DNA of 19,778 bases from JBGQAS01 sp964498605 (GTDB taxonomy: Bacteria; Chloroflexota; Anaerolineae; Anaerolineales; Anaerolineaceae). A program made the translations under genes and the position numbers. Of this stretch, positions 6,802 through 13,731 are shown in pieces; within the stretch, counting starts at the first letter, position 1, and each line of letters begins with the position of its first letter. The stretch covers positions 1-19,778 of the forward strand of contig CAZCHK010000041.1 of NCBI GenBank assembly GCA_964498605.1. The letters run 5' to 3'. A model generated the notes under the pieces. It worked only from the letters and a program-made list of their open reading frames with translations. It had not been told where the DNA came from and made no database searches.

Positions 6802-7907
6802 GGGAATTTCATGACCTCCCCGATCGCGCCGGTGAACGCGTCGACCATCTTTTCCAGGTTCACCTCGTCCCGCACGATGCGCCAGGACTCCCTGCCCATT
6901 CTTCGCAATCTGCGGATATCAGATAACGCGTCCTGCAGTGTCAAAGCCAGCGTGGCCACGCCGCCATCGGTCAGTATCCAGCCGTTGCCTTTCCTCACCA
7001 GGTCCGTCTGCGTGCCATCCGCCGCACCGACAACCACCGGCAGGGCATGGCTCATGGCCTGCTGCACAGCCAGTCCCCCGCTGCCGGGGAGCACGAACAG
7101 GTCAGCTGCCTGGAAGTATTCGTCCAGACACTCCCCGCGCACATCGCCAGGAAAACTCGCCAGCGGGTACACACTGCGGGCCAGGTCCATCCACTTTTCC
7201 CGCGCGGGGCCATCGCCAGCAATGGTCAACCGGGGTTGAATTTGCTCGGGAAGCTGCGCGCAGGCAAGCAGGAGCGTGTCCACGCGCTTCACATCGATCA
7301 TGCGCCCGACGGTCAGGATGTTCGGACGATCCCTGAAGTGATCCCCGCGTTCTAAGACCGGTTTTTCAGGTCGGATCGCGACCGCGTTGGGAGCGAGAAA
7401 GATACGCTCCTGTGGAAAACCAGTGCCTGAATAACTTTGTTTTCCTGCCGTGCTGTACGTGATCAAAGCGTCGAACTGCTGAAGAAACCAACCCCAGAAG
7501 GAGTTCTTCACTGTCGCGAAAATTTTCCCCGCCGGAACACCCAGTCCCCAGCCAATCACCCTGGCGTGATTCTGCCTTGCCCAGCGGACCGCACCGGGCG
7601 TAAAGAGATTGCGCGGATTGGCCTCAACGATCAGGCATTCGGGCTTCCACTTCTTCAGCCAGTCCAAAAAATTCCTCTGCAGCAGAAAATGCGAGCCAAA
7701 TGCCGGGATGTACAGGTTTTTTGCCTGGACGAGGACCGCCTTCTCCAGGGCGGCACTTTCGGCTATGCCTTCTCCCCGCCTCTGAGCTCCCGCAAAAAGC
7801 TGCACACCCGCGCTGCACTCCTGCGCGATCATTTCGAACAGCTGTGTTCGATAAACGGGCAGCACGCGCTGCTGGATTCCGATACGCCAGTGCAGTTTCA
7901 TGCGCAC
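6798..7907 (-). CDS. GT4-type glycosyltransferase with altered EX7E motif
   Basis: A complete 369-residue GT-B fold protein. The N-terminal domain (about 5-165) includes IGIQQRVLPVYR and GWGLGVPAG. The C-terminal domain starts at RPNILTVGRMIDVKRVDTLL (194-213), where Arg202 and Lys207 match the donor phosphate-binding pair. LTIAGDGPAREKW and ADLFVLPGSGGLAVQQAM follow. The EX7E motif is not intact: Gly275 and Gln283 occupy the two usual Glu positions, which could mean altered catalysis or a variant subfamily. The substrate is unknown; a polysaccharide or glycolipid envelope product is likely. Two starts are possible: ATG at 7907 (10-base overlap with sbcC) or ATG at 7901, which gives an ATGA overlap like that of the next gene and is spaced 10 bases from GAAGG. 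It lies between sbcC and a second GT4 gene in one operon. Confidence 0.86.
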   Translation of the reverse strand: MRMKLHWRIGIQQRVLPVYRTQLFEMIAQECSAGVQLFAGAQRRGEGIAESAALEKAVLVQAKNLYIPAFGSHFLLQRNFLDWLKKWKPECLIVEANPRNLFTPGAVRWARQNHARVIGWGLGVPAGKIFATVKNSFWGWFLQQFDALITYSTAGKQSYSGTGFPQERIFLAPNAVAIRPEKPVLERGDHFRDRPNILTVGRMIDVKRVDTLLLACAQLPEQIQPRLTIAGDGPAREKWMDLARSVYPLASFPGDVRGECLDEYFQAADLFVLPGSGGLAVQQAMSHALPVVVGAADGTQTDLVRKGNGWILTDGGVATLALTLQDALSDIRRLRRMGRESWRIVRDEVNLEKMVDAFTGAIGEVMKFP

Positions 7908-10453
7908 ATCACCTTCACGCTCGATCCCTGCGGGGTCTTTTCCACCTCGATGCGTGCCGGGAAGGCGTCCTTGAATTCCTCCAGGTGGGTGATCACGATG
8001 ATCTTTTCGAAGTCGCTTTTGACCTGGTTGATGGCCTCGATCAGGCGCTGCCGTCCATCGCTGTCCTGGCTGCCAAATCCTTCGTCGATCACCAGGGTCT
8101 GCAGCTTCGCGCCGGCTCGCTGGGTGAGCAAATGAGAAAGCGCCAGGCGAATGGCAAAATTGACCCGAAACGCCTCGCCTCCCGAGAACATTTCGTAGGC
8201 CCGTGTTCCAGCCGGGTCGGTGATGATGATGTCCAGCGTCTCGCGCTTCTCGTCCTTTGACTTCAATTCCTTTTGCGTGTCAAATCTGACCGACATGTTA
8301 CCTGAGCTCAACTTATCCAGAAGATCGTTCGCCCGGGCTTCCAGCGCCGGTATGGCTTCTTCGACCAGCAGAGCCGGAATGCCGTTGGCGCCGAACGCGG
8401 TTTCCAGCTGCCTGGCGCGGCTGATCTCCCGGCGCGTCGTTTCCAGCTGACCGGTATACTTTTCAACCTGGATCTTCCGATCCTTCAGCACAGCCACCAG
8501 TTGCCCCGCCGCGCCATACTCCCGCTGAAGCTTCGTCCTTTCATCCTCAAAAGCCTGGAGACGGGCTTCTTCCAGTCCGATATCCGGCAGGTTTTGCGAA
8601 GCTTCTTCCAGTTCTCTGGCCTTGCTCTGAAAGATCGGCTCGATTTCGCTCAGCCGGGAAATATCCTTCCCCAGCTGCTGCTGCAGGGTATCCAGTTCAC
8701 GCGACAAAGGCTCATTCTTCGCCTGGGCGGCATCCAGCCCCCGCTTTTGATCGTCGAAAACGCTCAAATCCCTCTTCTGCTCCCGCAGCGCCTTGTGCTG
8801 TGCTTCATCATAACCGAGAGCGTTCATCTCGTTTTCGATCTCTTTCAGGGCGGCCTGGTTTTCCTTTTCAAAATCCTGCCCTTCCAGGGAGTCGCGTGCC
8901 TGGGCATATTCCACGATCCCCTTCTTTTCCCAATCGGCAATGCGTGTGTCCAGGTCGCTCAAGCGCTGCGCCATCGCACTCAACTGCCTTTGCAGCGCGT
9001 GACGCGCCTGTTCATCCTGCTCCAGCAGGGACAACTTCTCACGCGTCTGATTCAGGTTGTCCTGGACGATCTTTAAAACGGCCTCGTTGGCACGGTACTG
9101 GTCACCTTTTGATGCCCCTTCACCCTCCAGCTCTTTGGCGTGGTGCTCCCGGTCTTCCTCCGTCCAGGGTTTTCCGCACACCGGGCACGACGATCCTTTC
9201 TCCTTCAACTGGCTGATCTTCTCTTTCAGCCTGTCCATTTCAATTCTCAACTGCCTGTTTTCTGCTGTTTTATTGGACTGCTGTTCTTTCAACCGTTCTG
9301 CCTCTTCCTGCAGTTCACCCTTTTTTTGAATTTTCTCCGCGATCAGATCGATCTGATCCTGAATGGACTGCATCTTCGAATGGACTTCCTGCCTGTCTTT
9401 GGAATCCTGTTCCACGCTTCTGGCCTGGGTTTCAAAGGATTCCAGTCTGGACGTCAGGGAGGCGCGCGCGTTTTCGATCGCCATGCGAACCTGCTGTGCC
9501 TTTTTTTGCAGCAGGTTGTACTTGTCCGCCATCTGATCCAGCTCCTCGACCCGGGCAGCCGCGGAGCGGAATCCGCTGTAACCCTGCTCGATGTCCGCGG
9601 ACCGCGCCAGGATGTCTCGGAAGGCCGCGATCTCTTTTTCGCGCTGATCGATTCTTGCCCGGGTCCCGGCAATATCCTGCTGCAGTGAATCAACCTGGTT
9701 CTTCTGCTGCGAGACCAGGTTCCGCAGACCCTCGATGGATTTGATCCGGTCGCGGAGGATGCGCAGATGACGCTCTCGCTCTTCCAAAGCGGCGCTCTTT
9801 TCTTTCAGCTGGCTTTCCAGCCGCGCCAATTCAGATCTGCGCTGATCTTCCTCCCCGATCTCGCGCTCGCAGCTCTCAATCTCAGCCTGGATGCGGGTTT
9901 CTTCCTTTTCCATGCGCCTGCGGCAGGTGACCGCTTTTTCTTTATATATTTCCCACTGGTCCAGCCCCAGGATGGATCCGAGGATCCGCTTTCGATCACT
10001 GGCTTTTTGAGTGGCAAACTGGTCAGCCTTTCCCTGCAGGAAGAAGGCGGCGTTCGTGAAGACCTCGTAATCCATGCGCAGAGTGTCCTGGATCTTTTCT
10101 TCGGTTTTCCTCACCGTGGCTTCCGTCAGCGGCATCCACCCGTCGGTCGCATTGTGGATGAAAAAATCCAGCACGACCGGCTTGCCGCGCACCTTGGAGC
10201 GCTGGACGCGGTACAGATCCCCTTCGTAGAAGAAATCCAGTCCAACCTCCGCCTGATCGCACTGGTTGTTAATGACCGCCTCATCGGTGCGGCGAGCCTG
10301 ACCGAAGATCACCCAGGTCATCGCATCCAGGAGGGACGACTTCCCCGCCCCGTTGGATCCGGATATGCACGCCAGGTCAAAAGACCCGAAATCGACTTCA
10401 ACGAACTGCTGGTAGGAGAGAAAACCGGACAGCCTCAGTTTGCTGGGGATCAT
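7898..10453 (-). CDS. sbcC: SbcC/Rad50 family exonuclease subunit
   Basis: This 851-residue SMC-like ATPase should pair with SbcD (Mre11) to process DNA double-strand ends and hairpins. Walker A is GSNGAGKS (32-39). Long heptad-rich coiled coils span about 170-410 and 450-690, and the zinc hook CPVC (423-426) lies near their midpoint. The ABC signature is FSGGEA (756-761, LSGGE in most relatives), Walker B LQTLVIDEGFG ends in Asp790-Glu791, the D-loop is SQD (795-797), and the switch His is His823 in VITHLEEF. The length is between archaeal Rad50 and E. coli SbcC. AGGTG is five bases before the ATG. sbcD ends 105 bases upstream. The 3' end overlaps the downstream glycosyltransferase start, so the nuclease and sugar-transfer genes are translationally linked. 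Confidence 0.95.
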   Translation of the reverse strand: MIPSKLRLSGFLSYQQFVEVDFGSFDLACISGSNGAGKSSLLDAMTWVIFGQARRTDEAVINNQCDQAEVGLDFFYEGDLYRVQRSKVRGKPVVLDFFIHNATDGWMPLTEATVRKTEEKIQDTLRMDYEVFTNAAFFLQGKADQFATQKASDRKRILGSILGLDQWEIYKEKAVTCRRRMEKEETRIQAEIESCEREIGEEDQRRSELARLESQLKEKSAALEERERHLRILRDRIKSIEGLRNLVSQQKNQVDSLQQDIAGTRARIDQREKEIAAFRDILARSADIEQGYSGFRSAAARVEELDQMADKYNLLQKKAQQVRMAIENARASLTSRLESFETQARSVEQDSKDRQEVHSKMQSIQDQIDLIAEKIQKKGELQEEAERLKEQQSNKTAENRQLRIEMDRLKEKISQLKEKGSSCPVCGKPWTEEDREHHAKELEGEGASKGDQYRANEAVLKIVQDNLNQTREKLSLLEQDEQARHALQRQLSAMAQRLSDLDTRIADWEKKGIVEYAQARDSLEGQDFEKENQAALKEIENEMNALGYDEAQHKALREQKRDLSVFDDQKRGLDAAQAKNEPLSRELDTLQQQLGKDISRLSEIEPIFQSKARELEEASQNLPDIGLEEARLQAFEDERTKLQREYGAAGQLVAVLKDRKIQVEKYTGQLETTRREISRARQLETAFGANGIPALLVEEAIPALEARANDLLDKLSSGNMSVRFDTQKELKSKDEKRETLDIIITDPAGTRAYEMFSGGEAFRVNFAIRLALSHLLTQRAGAKLQTLVIDEGFGSQDSDGRQRLIEAINQVKSDFEKIIVITHLEEFKDAFPARIEVEKTPQGSSVKVMCA

Positions 10454-10508
10454 TTTTCACCTAATCTTTGAATTGCCGCTCGGTAGCAACATGAATTTCC
10501 TGGCGCTT

Positions 10509-10529
10509 GACCTGTAAAGTAAACAGGTC
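10509..10529 (-). other. Stem-loop between sbcD and sbcC
   Basis: GACCTGT and its exact complement ACAGGTC form a 7-bp stem with a 7-base loop in the 105-base spacer. No U-tract follows on the minus strand, so it is unlikely to be a terminator. It might mark an RNA processing or stability site that sets the ratio of SbcD to SbcC, or be chance. No promoter is evident in the rest of this spacer. Confidence 0.4.
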
Positions 10530-10558
10530 CCCCCGACACGTTTCGAATCATTTTCATC

Positions 10559-11800
10559 CTAGCCTGGCTGCTCATCAGAACCCTGCAAGATCTCTTCGGC
10601 CAGAACCCGCAAGGTGTCGATCTCTTGCTGAGGGATGTTCTTTGATTGCAGGTAATAGGTCAGCAGGTCGTAAGCGCTCAACTCGTTCACTCCCCTGCCG
10701 CCTGGCAGCCTGACCCTGGATTCGACCTGCTTCTTCTTGATCAGATGGAATTCGAAAGCTTTTTCCACTTTCCTGCGGATGGCAGCTTCATCCAGCATGG
10801 CATCCCAATCCCGCGGATAATCGATCACCAACCGCAGGATCGCCTCGGATATCTCCTCGCTTCCAGGGAGAATATCCAGGATCCTCCGCATGAACTGGCT
10901 GGCATCATCCGTAGGCGCGAATCGGATGGCCCGGTCAAGAAAGGGGCGTCCCTGCAGCTGGCAAAATTGCACCTCGGTTTTCCCTTTGAGGACATTCGCG
11001 ATGACGAAATGCTTCCTGTCAAATGCTTCGTTGAAATCAACGCGCTCGATCGAACCGGGGTAAACGATCGGCGGATGATGACCCGCATTGAGATCCTGCG
11101 ATTTGTGAATATGCCCCAGCGCGACATAATCCACGCCGGATTGTTTGAGCATTTGTTCGGGTAGCAGCATGTCCCTGCCCAGCATGACATTGCGCTCATT
11201 CCCGTAGGATGCGCCATTCACTGAGGCGTGCGCCAGGATGACGGTTGGCATGGCGGGATCGACCTCCAGCATCCACTGCCCGACCCGTTTTGATAGCCAT
11301 TCCTCCACATCCAGCGGAGGTTGCTCATCCTTCCCGTCCCCCGCCTGCGCGGTGGGAACGCTCGTGCGGAACAACCAGGGGATGGCGATGACCTGCAAGG
11401 GCAGATCCCACAGGTCCCCGCTTTTGAGAAGACAGGGTTTATCGATGACTTTGATGAAAGGCACCTGCAGGGTGTCGAACTCCTGCAGCGTGGTGGCTCT
11501 TCCAGCCGCTGGAGACATATCGTGGTTGCCCACCAGCAGCAGCGTCGGAACAGCTGCCTGCGACAGCCTCACGATGCGTTTGCCCCACTCCCGCTGATAG
11601 GTCGGGGCGGGGTTGCGGTCTTTGTAGGTGTCTCCGGCAAAAAGCACCAGGTCGACCTTCATATTTATCGCGGAATCTACGATTTGATCGAGCGCGGCCA
11701 AAAAGTCCAGCACGCGCAGAGGCAGTCCGCTTTCAGGGTCCCGCCGACCCTGCGTGGCGATATCGATGTGCGCGTCGGCAAAATGGAGGATCTGCGCCAT
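10559..11800 (-). CDS. sbcD: SbcD/Mre11 family nuclease subunit
   Basis: A 413-residue calcineurin-like phosphoesterase forming the nuclease half of SbcCD. Manganese-binding motifs appear in order: FADAHID (Asp9, His11), FAGDTYKDRNP (Asp57), GNHD (91-94), a His in LAHASVNG, and ALGHIHKSQ. Residues beyond about 300 form the capping and SbcC-binding region, ending in a hydrophilic tail. The first motif reads DAHI where DxHxG is more usual, but the metal ligands are retained. No Shine-Dalgarno sequence stands before the ATG; the upstream peptidase gene ends only four bases earlier, so initiation by reinitiation or coupling is likely. It is followed by sbcC in the order usual for this pair. Confidence 0.94.
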   Translation of the reverse strand: MAQILHFADAHIDIATQGRRDPESGLPLRVLDFLAALDQIVDSAINMKVDLVLFAGDTYKDRNPAPTYQREWGKRIVRLSQAAVPTLLLVGNHDMSPAAGRATTLQEFDTLQVPFIKVIDKPCLLKSGDLWDLPLQVIAIPWLFRTSVPTAQAGDGKDEQPPLDVEEWLSKRVGQWMLEVDPAMPTVILAHASVNGASYGNERNVMLGRDMLLPEQMLKQSGVDYVALGHIHKSQDLNAGHHPPIVYPGSIERVDFNEAFDRKHFVIANVLKGKTEVQFCQLQGRPFLDRAIRFAPTDDASQFMRRILDILPGSEEISEAILRLVIDYPRDWDAMLDEAAIRRKVEKAFEFHLIKKKQVESRVRLPGGRGVNELSAYDLLTYYLQSKNIPQQEIDTLRVLAEEILQGSDEQPG

Positions 11801-11804
11801 GTGC

Positions 11805-13103
11805 TTAGGGTGTCAGTCCAAGGCTGCCCAGCGCGTCGACAGCGGGAGTGAATCCCTCGTGGTAGCGCAGCGCGGTCCGGAAATCATCCTCGGCCTCTTC
11901 CTGGTCGCCCAGAGCCAGATAGGCCTGTCCGCGCCAGTAGTACGTCTCCTCCAGGGCGAATTCGTTATCCCGTACAGCCCCCAGCGCGTTGTTCGTTGCC
12001 AGGTCGATCACCCTTTGATACTGCCCGGTGTAAAAATAGGCTTTGTACGGACCTGTCTCGTACCAGAGGATGCGAAACGGCCGGTAAGTCAGATCTTCAG
12101 GCAGGGTGTTGTACAGCAAAAAAGCCGTATCATATGCCGCGGCCGCGCTGACGTAATCCTGCAGACCCACCAGGTTTGTTCCGATGTTGTACCAGGCGAA
12201 GAACTGCTCGCGCTGCGTGAACATCGCCGTCTCATTGGACGCCTGGATCCAGGCCCTGCGGTAGTTCTCCATTTCATCAGCATCCGCGCCAAGCAGCGAG
12301 ACAGCCTCCTCCTGCCGGTCAGCGGAGTACATGACCAGGTACATGTAGTTGAAGGACTGCCATTCATTCAGCAGAACATCATAACCGATCTGGTAGTCCT
12401 CCCCGTCCTCGATATAGGAATCCTGTATTGTGAACATCCGCGAGTTGTCATCATAGCCCGTGATGACACCGTAATGCCCCATCCAGCTGGTCAGCCCGGT
12501 CAGGTCGTAGAAGAACACGCCCCGCTCGATCAGCACGGGAAAACCGGCCGCGATGAAGGTCCTGAGTGTCTGCTCAGATCCTCCCACGCGTATGAACCCG
12601 CCAAACCCAAGCGACTCCGCGTAATCCAGCATCTCATACAGCATGACATTCTTATCCATTGGATAGGGCTTGAGCGCTTTCCCCACGTCCTCGATTTTCC
12701 CGCTCCACCCCCAATAGGAGAGAAGCATGGACATGTTGGCGGGGGCGCAGTAATTATTGAATCCCCGCTGCGTGAAATACGTGCCGCCCTCAATTTTCGC
12801 GCTTGCCGGCAAGGGTTGCGGTGTTGCCGTGGCAGTCGGAGGGACATCCTGGGTGGCCAGCGGCGTCTGGCCGATAGCCAATGCCAGCGCGGTCATGGTG
12901 GCCTGCAGATCCAATGTCACGGATTGGTTTGGATTGAATCCGATCTGCTCAGGCGGGTTAAAACGCGCCCGCAGCTGTGTCGCCCAGTCGTTTAAGTGCC
13001 AGAGTATGCGCTCCCTGGTATCCGGTATGGCAAACAGCACCCCCGCAGCCACCAGTGCAAGCAGCAGACCTACCAGGAGGATCTTTTTCCATGTCTTTTT
13101 CAT
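11805..13103 (-). CDS. Membrane-anchored C39-like cysteine peptidase domain with C-terminal TPR-like repeats
   Basis: In this 432-residue protein residues 8-26 form a single N-terminal membrane helix or uncleaved signal, so the rest is probably extracytoplasmic. A Thr/Pro/Ala-rich linker lies at about 78-100. Residues 105-260 match Peptidase_C39_2-like domains: Gln112 in TQRGFNNYC, Cys119 in NNYCAPANMSMLLSYWG, His210 in MGHYGVITGYDD and Asp228 in FTIQDSY give a complete catalytic set. Residues 295-425 contain TPR-like helices (WYNIGTNLVGLQDYVSAAAA, YYWRGQAYLALGDQEEAEDD) that may bind a partner. The substrate is unknown. Unlike bacteriocin C39 exporters it has no ABC domain. It is first in an operon with sbcD, sbcC and two glycosyltransferases. 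A TGATATAAT element six bases before the ATG implies a leaderless mRNA. Confidence 0.87.
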   Translation of the reverse strand: MKKTWKKILLVGLLLALVAAGVLFAIPDTRERILWHLNDWATQLRARFNPPEQIGFNPNQSVTLDLQATMTALALAIGQTPLATQDVPPTATATPQPLPASAKIEGGTYFTQRGFNNYCAPANMSMLLSYWGWSGKIEDVGKALKPYPMDKNVMLYEMLDYAESLGFGGFIRVGGSEQTLRTFIAAGFPVLIERGVFFYDLTGLTSWMGHYGVITGYDDNSRMFTIQDSYIEDGEDYQIGYDVLLNEWQSFNYMYLVMYSADRQEEAVSLLGADADEMENYRRAWIQASNETAMFTQREQFFAWYNIGTNLVGLQDYVSAAAAYDTAFLLYNTLPEDLTYRPFRILWYETGPYKAYFYTGQYQRVIDLATNNALGAVRDNEFALEETYYWRGQAYLALGDQEEAEDDFRTALRYHEGFTPAVDALGSLGLTP

Positions 13104-13109
13104 GACAAG

Positions 13110-13118
13110 ATTATATCA
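13110..13118 (-). promoter_or_regulatory. Extended -10 promoter of the C39/sbcDC/GT4 operon, leaderless
   Basis: TGATATAAT is a perfect extended -10 on the minus strand. Its last base is six bases (CTTGTC) before the ATG at 13103, so transcription should start at or next to the A of the start codon. No Shine-Dalgarno sequence exists between them. No clear -35 is found at the standard distance. Confidence 0.7.
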
Positions 13119-13147
13119 TTCAGCCCTGTTCACTTTTTAAACCAACA

Positions 13148-13170
13148 ACCGGAGTGACCATCACTCCGGT
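13148..13170 (-). terminator. Hairpin terminator after the glgP-UPF0316 operon
   Basis: ACCGGAGTGA and its exact complement TCACTCCGGT form a 10-bp GC-containing stem with a 3-base loop, 20 bases after the stop codon of the UPF0316 gene. On the minus strand the tail TGTTGGTTT is only moderately U-rich. It separates this operon from the promoter of the C39 gene about 30 bases further on. Confidence 0.7.
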
Positions 13171-13189
13171 TCAGTTTTTCCCACGATGT

Positions 13190-13729
13190 TCAGGCGCGCC
13201 AAAAACCTCGCCTGACCGGACGAACGTCTTCCGCGGTCACGAAAGCGGAGGGGTCCGCTTCCAGCACGATCGTGTCAATATCGTCCACTTCGCGCCGCCG
13301 TGCTGAGCAGTGCAGCACAGCCACCTTGCCGTCTTTTCCGTGCGCCGGAATCTCAGTTACCGCGTAGCCAGACTTTCTTAAAGCCTGGGCGATGGCCGCC
13401 CCCCGCGACGAGCTGATGATGGTCATCTGCATAAAACCAACCGCCAGCCGCCCTTCGATCAACATACCGATCACGTTTCCAGTGGCGAAACCAGCCGCGT
13501 ACCCAAGGATATTGAGGAGTCCCTTGCTGCCGTCCGTGAGGATGGAGCTGATGGCAATGATGAAGATCAAGGATTGAAAAAAACCAAGCATCCACGCCAG
13601 GAATCGCCTTCCACGCACCACGAACAGCACACGAATGGTGTCCAGAGCCATATCGACCACGCGCAGAATGAAAATCAACAGCGCGAAAAGGATCGCCGTC
13701 CAGGAAAAGTCAAACGAGAAGTCCAGCAT
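13190..13729 (-). CDS. UPF0316/DUF2179 membrane protein
   Basis: A 179-residue protein with three membrane helices at about 10-25, 44-63 and 70-92 and a soluble C-terminal domain (100-179) of the DUF2179 type: VGFMQMTIISSSRGAAIAQA, then GYAVTEIPAHGKDGKVAVLH and a C-terminal FVTAEDVRPV. The layout fits the UPF0316 family (Bacillus YebE-like); the function is not established. The cytoplasmic domain may sense a ligand, but that is inference. The ATG at 13729 is chosen because AAAGGAG precedes it at five bases; the longer in-frame opening to 13846 lies entirely within the end of glgP and lacks membrane-protein character. It begins two bases after the glgP stop and so is cotranscribed with it. Confidence 0.85.
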   Translation of the reverse strand: MLDFSFDFSWTAILFALLIFILRVVDMALDTIRVLFVVRGRRFLAWMLGFFQSLIFIIAISSILTDGSKGLLNILGYAAGFATGNVIGMLIEGRLAVGFMQMTIISSSRGAAIAQALRKSGYAVTEIPAHGKDGKVAVLHCSARRREVDDIDTIVLEADPSAFVTAEDVRPVRRGFWRA

Positions 13730-13731
13730 CC

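Noticed and set aside
6025..7239. 404-codon plus-strand open frame across the N gap
   Set aside because: It is opposite two glycosyltransferases with clear motifs, and its continuity depends on an arbitrary 100-N placeholder.
11754..12995. 413-codon plus-strand open frame opposite the C39-like gene
   Set aside because: No domain or signal is seen; the minus-strand frame has a complete protease motif set and TPR-like repeats.
5863..13103. Peptidase-SbcDC-glycosyltransferase cluster as a dedicated anti-phage defence system
   Set aside because: SbcC and SbcD look like ordinary housekeeping Rad50/Mre11 proteins, no effector or mobile-element signs are present, and the neighbours are metabolic or envelope genes. 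Kept only as a neighbourhood observation.
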